This document shows, piece by piece, positions 12,332-19,537 of a DNA stretch of 64,000 nt. The notes under the pieces were generated by a model, which saw nothing but the letters and a program-made list of their open reading frames with translations, had not been told where the DNA came from and did not search any database. Source of the DNA: Trissonchulus latispiculum. Its lineage: Eukaryota > Nematoda > Enoplea > Enoplida > Ironidae. Location: NCBI GenBank assembly GCA_030248195.1, contig JASAND010023846.1, forward strand, positions 1 to 64,000, given 5' to 3'. How positions within the stretch are numbered: the stretch's first letter is position 1; the number at the start of each line of letters is the position of its first letter. Both the position numbers and the translations under genes were made by a program.

Positions 12332-14905
12332 GATGTATATGTATACATATGATGGACTCACTGTTAAACTATTTGAATCATAGGTTAACGCTGTTGGGGT
12401 TCTGGGGGGTACAAGCCCCTCCCCCAACCCGGACAAGGTACAAGTCCTACCGCCGGCGGGGACAAGGGGTAACGATAAAATCATCAAGGGCAGACCAAAA
12501 TAGCCGGAAAAAATTAGTTTTTACACTATAATTTTAAAACATTTTCGGCGTCGCCGGAACTTTTTAGCTACAATATTTAGAAAACCGCGCAAAATTTTGC
12601 ATTTTTAGTAAAAACTGATGATTTTGTTGCAAATTTTAATAACATTAGCGTTAATGTTTCGAAAAATTCACAAATTGATTGTTGACGTGCAAGCCCCCCT
12701 GAAAATTTTTGTTCAAGGTACAAGTCCCCTCAAAATTTTTTGGGGACAAGCCCCCTTCCAGGACCCGGCCCAATGTTAATGTATGATTTGCATTTAGTTG
12801 AATTTTTGAAGTTATAACGATTCTGATAACTCTATATATTTTAATGATGCCAATTAAATTACATTTAGCACGCTTCTGATTTTTGCCTGCTATTTTCAGA
12901 TTACAAGAAGTGATGAAACCTACATTGACTTTTTACCTCATAGTAAGCGAATAGATACGTACATATCTTCTTTTTCCTGCATTTGTTAACTTTCACTTTT
13001 TGAATTCAGGGTGTGTAGTGCCCAGAGCTGACTAAACTTTTCGAATTAGATTTTTATGGACGTATGCATGTATGTATATACGTATGTACTTTAAATATTT
13101 AAATCCTAACCGCCCTTATTCATCAGTTCTACTCTCTCTCTCTCTTAAGCCTCTGAGAAGCCTCCTTTGGTCACTCTAAAGGATGGCCGGAGCCAGGTCT
13201 CGGTTTCTGGTGATGGCGACGATCTCAGCCGGGATCATGTCCTTTCCCTGTTCCTTCGTGAACCGGGCCGGACCCTCCCGTGGTCAGTTCTCCGTGGGCG
13301 TTTGGTCCACTATTTTGGGATTGAGCTGACGTCTATCACTGCCTTTGAATGCCAAATGGATGATATCATTGAGGTGGAATTTTGAGGGTTTAAAATTACT
13401 GTAGTTTGAAGTATGGTCTAGCCTTTTGTGAAAATACTCAATGTAGAATTTCGGTTGTGTGTTGCAACAAATTAATCGGTGAGAGCTAGTGTTGTGCGTT
13501 GGCCGGTGCGGCCAATGGCTGGCCAATGGCTGGCCAATGGCCGGCCATTGGCCGGCCAAGCCATTGGCCGTTGGCCGACAAAATCTCAGCCAGTTGGCTT
13601 GGCCGGCCATTGGCCGTTGGCCGGCCAACGGCCAATTGGCTGGCCGTTGGCCGTTGGCCGAGTGTTGGCCAAGCTCAAATTTACTGATTTGTGCGTCAAC
13701 TGTGTTAAATTTTAATTTGCTACATAATATTGTGCACATGTTGCATTATAAACGTTACATTAGAAACATTACTACAGATTTTCAGTTTACCTGCATACCA
13801 TGTTGACACTTAGCTCTAAGTTTTCAATATTGCCGTACTCTTTTATCGTAGATAGCGTTGTTTTTCAATACATTTGCTAGTTGCATGCAAATTTTAATGA
13901 TGCTAAGAACTTAGTTTTTAAATTTGTATAGCGGTCAACGTTAACTTCTCGTCAATTATCAATTCATTGCAGTCCTCTTGCAAAATGAACACAGAATTAT
14001 CGCGGATTGGAGCTAAACGTTTGGAAAACTATTTTTAATCAATTTCAATTAAGTTGACGCCATATTAAGCACAGTAGACGAATAAAAATAGTAAATTCCA
14101 GTCGCTAAAGAATGGCTAATTGCATACGGCTAAGCAACAGGGCTGTTGGAAGTTGGCCGGCCATCGGCCAACAGCCAACGGCCAGCCAATTGGCCGTTGG
14201 CCATTGGCCGTTGGCCGGCCAACGGCCAATGGCCGGCCATCGGCCAACGGCCAATTGGCTGGCCAACTTCAAACTCCGGCCAAGCCAAGCCAAGCCAGCC
14301 AGGGAAAATTTCGGCCAATCCCAACACTAGTGAGAGCTTGTCGATCTTGTTATGCCCGTGAAATTAACGTTTTCCTGTTGCGTCTATAGTTTTACATTTG
14401 TCACAAAAGTCTTTCTTTCTCATTCACATTTTCAGACGCCATTAAGGAATTTGTAATACTTTATTCACACCTGTTTTTTCTGCTAAACAGAAAATTTTAT
14501 CATACAAGTGTGCACTACAAAAATTTATATGAATGAATAGGTCCATGTTCATTCCTCTGCGTCTCAGTGTTCTGTGTCAGTTCATTCTACTTTCAGGTTA
14601 TCTCTACGGCGTCTGGTCCTGCCATTCGACTGCGACCGCTGCAGGTCTTTGCCTTGAAGGCTCGCCTACTCCTACTCAACAAGACTGGAGATGAATTTGA
14701 GGGAGGAGAGGACGGAGTGATTAGCATGTCTGATTTTCCACAGTCATATTTTGCTGTCTATGGAGAGTCTCTGAGGCCTGAAATTGCCAACTTTGGTTCC
14801 CTCGCTGGCCTAATTCGCAGTGCACCGCATGTACTCTGTGTCAAAGGACCCGGCAATAATGTCAACATTTGTGTGAATAGAAATTTCTTGGGTAGTGTGG
14901 TTTAG
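3072..14905 (+). CDS. MARF1: MARF1-like (limkain-b1) RRM plus LOTUS-repeat protein, 3' part of gene
   Basis: This is a multi-exon host gene entering from the left of the window. Exons seen: 3072-3262, 6032-6309, 6951-7258, 7710-7876, 8573-8769, 12173-12295, 12900-12942, 13150-13373 and 14597-14905. Splice phases agree at 6309/6951, 7258/7710, 7876/8573, 12295/12900, 12942/13150 and 13373/14597. The order RRM, linker, then repeated LOTUS/OST-HTH domains ending almost at the stop is that of vertebrate MARF1, an oocyte factor that silences mRNAs through an N-terminal NYN nuclease. The NYN domain and first RRM would lie left of the window. At least one exon is unseen between 3262 and 6032 (phases disagree; it should hold the RRM tail). 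Another is probably missing between 8769 and 12173, where the end of one LOTUS and the first helix of the next are absent. A 24-base candidate exon, 11620-11643, fits by phase but does not look LOTUS-like. No canonical poly(A) signal is obvious just after 14905. Confidence 0.8.
3741..4401. mobile_element. 661-bp inverted-repeat MITE with G-tract/C-tract array
   Basis: The arms match for over 100 bases (left 3741 onwards, GCAAGAGTTCATAATT; right complement ends at 4401) and include GAGCCACTAGAGGGCTCC-type sequence. The interior is an array of a ~20-base unit built on CCAAACGGGGACC with runs of 6-10 G or C. The units lie in one orientation left of ~4010 and in the other right of it. Six-frame ORFs here are shadows of the repeat. 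The element sits in a MARF1-like intron. Confidence 0.75.
4751..5973 (+). mobile_element. TTAA-flanked non-autonomous (piggyBac-like) element, copy 1
   Basis: It starts TTAA-GGGGGGGTCGC at 4747 and ends GCGACCCCCCCCC-TTAA at 5977, so short G/C-rich inverted ends are flanked by a TTAA duplication. There is no transposase ORF in 1.2 kb. Related copies lie at 9070-10637 (reverse) and 15538-31215 (interrupted), and a fragment at about 32540-32610. A TTAA target with inverted ends is the hallmark of piggyBac; the autonomous partner is not in the window. Confidence 0.75.
6032..6309 (+). CDS. MARF1: MARF1-like exon: low-complexity linker
   Basis: Acceptor gatttgatttag ends at 6031 and donor gtaagt starts at 6310. 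The exon is open in one frame for ~92 codons and ends at a codon boundary, matching the next exon. The peptide is Ser/Pro/Gly-rich without a fold, as expected for the linker between the RRMs and the LOTUS array. It is assigned to the gene by position and phase only. Confidence 0.6.
6320..6605. repeat. GGGCCGG-rich repeat, degraded copy
   Basis: Clusters of GGGCCGGGCC occur at about 6487-6505 and 6570-6585, and the right end reads GTGCTCATCG. It resembles the complete element at 32921-33296. The left end is not defined. Confidence 0.35.
6951..7258 (+). CDS. MARF1: MARF1-like exon: linker and start of a LOTUS domain
   Basis: Acceptor gattttttag ends at 6950 and a donor gt starts at 7259. The 308-base exon is fully open. 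It begins GPYNHILIRYEQPPC and ends with VRVKISLKALTANVHCLLEP followed by HSGSLALNR, the first helix of a MARF1 LOTUS repeat. It contains no useful start codon. The reading frame joins the next exon correctly (two bases plus one). Confidence 0.75.
7710..7876 (+). CDS. MARF1: MARF1-like exon: second half of the first visible LOTUS domain
   Basis: Acceptor gattattttag ends at 7709; the donor is at 7877. It encodes FLACYQSLCGRLPVVESG, then GIWLEHLLRALPGV and LAGLKIVHW. This is the characteristic wing and third helix of the MARF1 LOTUS domain containing the PLEH..TCVPGV-type motif. Phase 2 in and phase 1 out fit both neighbours. Confidence 0.8.
7931..8096. mobile_element. Small inverted-repeat element in intron
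   Basis: The ends GGCGCCTTTTCGCGC and GCGCGGGAAAAGGCCC are imperfect inverted repeats. The interior holds repeated GTTAAACG motifs in both orientations. It is about 165 bp, and the target duplication is unclear. Confidence 0.4.
8153..8450. mobile_element. Near-perfect 298-bp palindrome (foldback MITE)
   Basis: The left arm from GAGAATAGGAAAATATC (8153) is the reverse complement of the right arm ending GATATTTTCCTATTCTC (8450), over ~140 bases with very few mismatches. The centre is near 8301. It lies 120 bp upstream of a MARF1-like exon, so the intron transcript could form a long hairpin. Confidence 0.85.
8573..8769 (+). CDS. MARF1: MARF1-like exon: next LOTUS domain
   Basis: Acceptor tactgcttcag ends at 8572; donor gtatgt starts at 8770. 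It encodes LPKELYPLSQELTEILLVQP, CTLPVADLLNVYEHRYGRPF and LYGFSKLSSLLEAISYSVE. These are the three helices of a LOTUS/OST-HTH domain, including the diagnostic YGF.KL..LLEA block. The beta-wing after the last helix must lie in the next, unseen exon. Confidence 0.85.
9070..10637 (-). mobile_element. TTAA-flanked piggyBac-like element, copy 2 (reverse)
   Basis: TTAA at 9066-9069 is followed by GGGATGTGGGGGGTCACCGG, and the right end reads GGCGAACCCCCC ahead of TTAA (10638-10641). Internal sequence matches the complement of copy 1 at both ends, for example the AATTTTATAGTCACCGATTT block. The middle is enlarged by a CAGTTT-type array. It lies in the intron 8770-12172. Confidence 0.7.
9318..9755. 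repeat. Interspersed TTTCAG / CTGAAA hexamer array
   Basis: Many copies of TTTCAG occur, mostly on the plus strand up to ~9690 and then also as CTGAAA. The block ends GAAACATCACTA. Similar blocks begin TAGTGATGTCACTGAAAC near 31424 and occur at 32395-32415. The shared TAGTGATGT end suggests a transposable element body built from the hexamer. Confidence 0.55.
10694..11350. mobile_element. Inverted-repeat element with ~75-bp ends
   Basis: The left end TACATAATATAAGAC...ATGTTATCAGAGC (10694-10765) is the reverse complement of the right end up to 11350, with several mismatches. The same end sequence recurs at about 2838-2935 and 40838-40920 (TACATAAT...GTACGCTAACGGC type). A second shared block, GTACGCTCACTTGCTCTATG, appears at about 3000 and 10840. 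It is non-coding and intronic. Confidence 0.6.
12173..12295 (+). CDS. MARF1: MARF1-like exon: LOTUS domain core
   Basis: Acceptor ttgtgtgtag ends at 12172 and donor gtatat begins at 12296, inside a TA microsatellite. The 41 codons are in phase 0 and encode VGLRELLILWERYFNAQLSP then YQYGLCFVEDLLLNLTD. The match is to the L.P.(E/Q)YG...ELL..L block of a C-terminal LOTUS repeat. The donor abutting (TA)n makes its length polymorphism potentially relevant to splicing. Confidence 0.75.
12296..12330. repeat. (TA)n microsatellite at a splice donor
   Basis: About 15 TA units start at the donor of the exon 12173-12295. Confidence 0.8.
12900..12942 (+). CDS. MARF1: MARF1-like exon: LOTUS wing, small exon
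   Basis: Acceptor gctattttcag ends at 12899; donor gtaagc begins at 12943. The exon has 43 bases and reads ITRSDETYIDFLPH plus one base, supplying the beta-wing that follows the previous exon. Phase 0 in and 1 out agree with 12295 and 13150. It is too short to be seen by ORF length. Confidence 0.65.
13150..13373 (+). CDS. MARF1: MARF1-like exon: LOTUS domain
   Basis: A pyrimidine tract (TC repeat) and ttaag acceptor end at 13149; a weak donor (GAG then gtggaa) starts at 13374. It encodes a helix VLSLFLREPGRTLPWSVLRG, then LVHYFGIELTS and FECQMDDIIE, the usual helix pattern of OST-HTH. Reading past the donor would stop within three codons, whereas splicing to 14597 continues in phase with the missing wing. 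Confidence 0.7.
13487..14329. mobile_element. 843-bp hAT-like MITE with 8-bp target duplication
   Basis: The terminal inverted repeat is TAGTGTTG...CAACACTA, flanked by perfect GTGAGAGC duplications at 13479-13486 and 14330-14337. Eight-base duplications and TAGTGTTG/CAGTGTTG ends are typical of hAT. Both subterminal regions (13490-13680 and 14150-14310) are arrays of TTGGCC/GGCCAA and ATTGGCCGG, and the centre is AT-rich. It lies in the last MARF1-like intron; the six overlapping ORFs are repeat shadows. Confidence 0.85.
14597..14905 (+). CDS. MARF1: MARF1-like terminal exon: last LOTUS domain and stop
   Basis: Acceptor tactttcag ends at 14596. The exon encodes the wing of the previous domain (VISTASGPAIRLRPL), then VFALKARLLLLNKTG, ISMSDFPQSYFAVYGESLRP, NFGSLAGLIRSAPHVLCVKG and a final strand NVNICVNRN. 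It ends with TAG at 14903-14905. Vertebrate MARF1 also ends with a LOTUS domain followed by only a short tail, so this is very likely the true C terminus. Confidence 0.8.
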   Translation, partial: VISTASGPAIRLRPLQVFALKARLLLLNKTGDEFEGGEDGVISMSDFPQSYFAVYGESLRPEIANFGSLAGLIRSAPHVLCVKGPGNNVNICVNRNFLGSVV

Positions 14906-15537
14906 CAGTGCCTACTCGCTGTATTGCTAGGTGTATGTAAGTGCAACTTGCAACTTGTCTAGTAAAATGAATAATATACTCGGATAAGCGATTCGCGCTC
15001 GGTGTGCGATGCCTAATTTAGGAAAATAGAAAGAGATAAAGCCATACTGCTGCGCTGTTGCGCAGCTGCATTGACTCAGATCTTTCCAATTCCCAAAATT
15101 GCGAAATTTATAGCGTTTCAAAAACCACCACAAAATCACTGCACGAACGGATACCACCACCTTGAGCAGCTATTTCGTTTACTCTTCTGCAGTGCGAGTC
15201 GAACTAATCATCAACTTATGTTTCATATTATTATTGAAGGGTAGGAATTGTACTTTTTTGGATGAACTGATGGATGTCTTAAACTGAAAGTGGAATTATC
15301 TTGCACCGACGACTGAAACTGAAACTAAAATCGATTACTAAAACAACACTTCGTCGACATTAAGTTTCAGCCTGGTAGCGTCATGAATGGATGCTTAACT
15401 GCAGTTTAATGATTCTAACTCAATGACCCAACCAGTACATTCTGAATCTGAAGTCTACGCGAACAAATTGACAAGTCACCGAATACTTAATTATTTCTAC
15501 CAGATTGAACCGGTTTTCTAAACTGAGCGTGACTTAA
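14906..15537. other. Intergenic, no gene seen
   Basis: This is the downstream flank of the MARF1-like gene. It is AT-rich with scattered CTGAAAC motifs near 15310-15330. I see no ORF with recognisable content and no clear poly(A) signal. Confidence 0.5.
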
Positions 15538-16019
15538 GGTGGGGGGGTCGACAATTTTCGGCCATCCCCGATTTTTCTCATTTTCCCATATTTTGTAGTC
15601 CCCATGGGTCCCCAAAACAAGACAGTTGCGTTTGTTGCAAAACCTTCCCCATCATTCACAATGGTCCTCCATTGGTGACCCTGACATGGCTTAAACATAG
15701 GAAAACGAAAAAGTTAGCAAAAGTTCGCGATGACTAAAAGTTTGAGCGCTGTGCAAAAAGAAATGGGCTATAACCTGGCACAATGTTAACCTGGACTAGG
15801 TAGCGTGTTAATATCTATATGAGGTGTTTTTGTGTTAGCTTAGCGTTTTTCTAGAAATTTTCAAAGTTGGATGAAGTAGGTTTTTGCACAATTCGGATTT
15901 ACAAAAACGTCACCAAAGAAATGTTTCGTCATGGCCTGAACTATAACCATTTACTGAACAGGTTTCGCGTATAGATATTAACAATTGCACACTCCATGGT
16001 GTTGCTTGTGAGTAGTTAA

Positions 16020-17228
16020 GGGGGGGGGCTACTAAAATCGACTTGCCCCGACTTTGTCAACGATTGGCCTACTTTTTGGCGAAGATGTAGAGCATGGGTG
16101 TGGTCAAAATAATATCGGGTACTGAGATCTTAGCTGCTTTTCAACAATGTGCAGCCGTCGGGTTTATGTGCCCGACCCCCCGTTTTTCACAACTACCAAC
16201 ATAATTATTTAAAAATTTCTGCTGGCTGCAAAACCCTAGCTTCAACGTTGCCATTTGTAAATATGATTTGGCACGTGTGCCCCTATCTGCAGAAAAATAC
16301 TAGACGTCTGTATCTTATCTGCATCTCTGGGAATTAATCTTCAAAGTTGAAGTTTCGGCCAAAACTTAAAAATTTTTGGCTAACGAAAGGAAAATTTTAT
16401 TACTGGTGCGTGCTATAAGGCTGTAATTTGGCATAAAAGGAGACCCTATAGCAGTACTCATTTGTGCCAAATGGCAAGAAATTCTGCCGCGTGAAAAATT
16501 TTTATGTCAACTTTAATCTTCAAAAATTGCTAAAATCGCCATTTTCAGTCTGTCAGATCTTGTGTAGAGGTTTTCTGCAGCCATAGAAGTCGCAAACCTT
16601 CACTAATCGAGCTGAAATCGTTTGTGGGAGTGTTTTTGACAACGCTGAGTTCAAATATCTCAAAAAATTTTAATTTCAAAAAATTTGATTTTTTCGATTT
16701 CTGGGGTACCATTGCCCCAAAAAGGCGATTTTGGCGATATTCGAAGATTAAAGTTGACATAAAAGTTTTCACGCGGCAGAATTTCTTGCCATTTGGCACA
16801 AACGAGTACTGCTATAGGGTCTCCTTTTATGCCAAATTACAGCCTTATAGCTCGCTCCAGCAATAAAATTTTCCATCGTCAGCCAAAAATTTTTAAATTT
16901 TGGCCGAAACTTCAACTTTGAAGATTAATTCCCAGAGATGCAGATAAGATAAAGACGTCTAGTATTTTTCTGCAGATAGGGGCACATCTGCCAAATCATA
17001 TGTGCAAATGGCAACTTTGAAGCTAGGGTTTTGCAGCCAGCAGAGAATTTTTAATTAATTATGTTGGTAGTTGTGAAAAACGGGGGGTCGAGCACATAAA
17101 CCCGACGGCTGCTGGAAGGCAGCTAACATCTCAGTACCCGATATTTTTTTGACCACACCCATGCTTTATATCTTCGCCAAAAAGTAGGCCAATCGGACAA
17201 AGTCGGGGCAAACCTTTAGTAGCCCCCC
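16020..17228. mobile_element. 1.2-kb foldback element with ~580-bp arms, TTAA target
   Basis: TTAA at 16016-16019 and at 17229-17232 flank the element. The left arm from GGGGGGGGGCTACTAAA is repeated in reverse complement to the right end (TTTAGTAGCCCCCC). The arms are almost the whole element, leaving a short centre near 16620. Open frames at 16149-16337, 16545-16799 and 16624-16866 are arm sequence, not genes. A transcript would be one long hairpin. Confidence 0.85.
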
Positions 17229-17497
17229 TTAACAGTTTTGGTTACCGCGCTGGCGTTTTGCCTCCAAATACGTCAGTTTTTGAAATTTTTGGATATAATG
17301 GTCCATAAGTCGGGCGGAAGCCGAGATATTTCTACCAAATTCGGTGTGCCAATTCGCCCATGTGAAAGGAAGACTTGTGCTAAGTTTCACTGCAATTGCT
17401 GGTGTCTGGTCGTGGATGCATGCCTCAGTGCGATGACGGACGCCTATAGTCAAAAATGGCAAATTTTTAACTTTTCCAAATATAGCAAAATTTTATA

Positions 17498-18258
17498 TGT
17501 GGAGGATAGAAAATTTGTAATACTAGGGTCGGGCCGAAATATGTGAGATATGGCCAGAATTGATGAAAATTAGTGAAATAACGATTGAATTTTTGGTTGA
17601 TGTGGAATTGATTTCTATACCTTGCATACTTGACTTTTGTATTTTATTTAACTTTTGTATTTTATTACTTAACTTTTGTATTTTATACCCTGACTTATAT
17701 TTCTGGCACTTTTGACACAAATTTTGTATATCTGTGGTCATATCCTACTCTATAGTTAGCTATGTATTTCTTTGCTGGGTCTGTTGAACGTAAAGTTAAA
17801 AGGTATTTTGGTCTTTGAACTGTGACTGTCGTCTTTAGTATTCGGTCTCTATTTGAAGTTGATTGTTGTTCACTATTTGAGAAGTTCTGACAAAGAAGTT
17901 AGAAATTCTGGCTGTTTCGTGATGGACATTTTTATTTGCAAAACGGATCCAAAATTGGGTACTTATCTCCCCAGGAAACTAAGTGGGGTTAATGCGTCCA
18001 AGTTTGGGATTTTTGGGAGCCTCCTTCACCCCGAGAGCTGAGTTCATACGTCACAGAGAAGTGACGTATGATAACACACACACAAAAGAAACGCACTACA
18101 CGAAAGGGAGCCGCAAGCTCCGCCTTACACATCACGCACACATGATTGACAGGTCTTCCCCAAACCCCGAAAATTTTCCCAATTTTCAAATCAGTCGTGG
18201 TTGAGCTGCCCGTGAACTCAGTCGTGTTTTCGCTGTTATTTTGCTGACTTGCTAGTCC
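17498..18258 (+). repeat. Element 1: truncated 5' LTR
   Basis: It starts TGTGGAGGATAG and matches the 3' LTR from 29179 to 29959 with indels in the first 250 bp and a shorter CA run. Similarity stops at GCTAGTCC (18258); the other ~800 bp of the LTR are deleted and envelope sequence follows directly. Confidence 0.85.
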
Positions 18259-18268
18259 TTTTGTACCC

Positions 18269-18913
18269 TTGCAACTTAACCATGGGCTGTTTATGGTAAT
18301 AATTATCGTAGTTATAGGATGTGTCATAGTGTTCTGGGTTACGCCATATGGTCGTAAATTCAGAAATCGGATTCGAGGTAAGTGCCACCGTAAACCTGAC
18401 ACTGACGCAGTGGCATCAGTGATTTCTGCGCCCTCAAACGGCCGCCGATTAACGGAACGACTTTTTAGTGACGATGAAGACGAAGCCCCCGTAGAATTGG
18501 GTTCCTTAGCAGTAAATGACGAACGGATCCCTTTGCGACCCGTCAGCAGATCTCTAGACTACGATAAGTTACGTAAGGCTGCCAATAGATGTCAGGCCAC
18601 TTCCAAAACTATTTCTAGGGACACATCCTGCGCTTCTTCTATGTCCGATTATAATCTTAAGGACAGTGACGCTTCCGCCAACCTTCTATCAGACGAGAGA
18701 ATTGACTGCGCCTCCCCTACTGTAAATATGAGTCTAGATAAGAAACATAGGAATGAGCGACATATAGTTCGGTTCTCGTGTCAGCGACCACTTGAGAAAC
18801 AAGACTCGGGAGATGAGACCACTGACTCATCACTAGTCTCTTACTCCGACGCCGCTACCAGTCCTCTGAAACGCCGAGTCTCTCATTCCGCTGCTAACAC
18901 TGGGAATTCCTAA
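18269..18913 (+). pseudogene. Element 1: envelope transmembrane anchor and cytoplasmic tail, N-terminally deleted
   Basis: The frame opens just after the LTR deletion junction. Residues ~9-27 form one strong hydrophobic helix (VIIIVVIGCVIVFW), followed by a basic stop-transfer and an acidic Ser-rich tail with LFSDDEDEAP. Element 2 has the same pattern after its anchor (AHFSDDEDESS), which identifies this as the last part of the envelope. The cleavage site, fusion segment and ectodomain are missing. It ends with TAA at 18911-18913, in the same frame as the protease ORF that follows. In element 2 no stop is present there, so this stop is either decay or a natural boundary. Confidence 0.7.
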
Positions 18914-18931
18914 GTTCAAACACGTTCCATT

Positions 18932-19537
18932 GTGGGGAACCCTGACAGAACTATCAACGCACACTCTGTTCTAATGGTTCGAACTGTACCTTTGCTTATG
19001 ACGTTACTGATCTTAGGGCAAACTGTAGATGCTTTGTTTGACACGGGATCGCTTGTCTCAGTCATGACTACCGGGTTGGTACGACAACTCAAGCTAGATG
19101 TGCTTCCGGTGGAAATACCACAATATTTGCAAACTGCTAACGGTGGGAAGTGCGAAATTGTAGGGACCATAACCGTTCCGGTTCTATTCCATAAGAATCG
19201 GGAATCCCTACCGATCCGTGATTGGACCTTTGTGGTAGTGAATAACCTTACTGTTGACTGCATTATAGGATCCGACTTTATGACTAGTTTTCCTGGGGAA
19301 ATCTCACTAGACCTGGGACAGCACACTATTACTTGGCCCACTCGGAACGGGAAAAGCGTCACGATTCCTCTGAAATTACCCGTGACTCCTAGGAATCGCG
19401 AGATACATCTAATTGGTACCTTACCCTCTCAGACTAGAAACAACGGGGAATTCCGGGCTAACACCCCAGTTCTACACCGACCCGCTGCCCATGATCTTTG
19501 TAAACCTAAACGGACGCCCCATACAGATCTTAGTTGA
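18932..19537 (+). pseudogene. Element 1: first aspartic protease domain (frame-shifted from pol)
   Basis: This retropepsin-like domain has catalytic motif LFDTGSLVSVM at residues ~35-45 and the closing IIGSDFM near 112-118, followed by strands up to ~150. It reads in the frame of the envelope tail and overlaps the pol ORF by 125 bp in a different frame (+1 needed to continue). It is an additional domain: a second complete protease motif lies at the start of the pol ORF. Either the shift is a mutation or the element uses a +1 frameshift. Confidence 0.65.

Noticed and set aside
13479..14389. Eight Trp/Pro-rich ORFs (WPLA...GQWPA type)
   Set aside because: They come from the TTGGCC/GGCCAA arrays of the hAT-like MITE.
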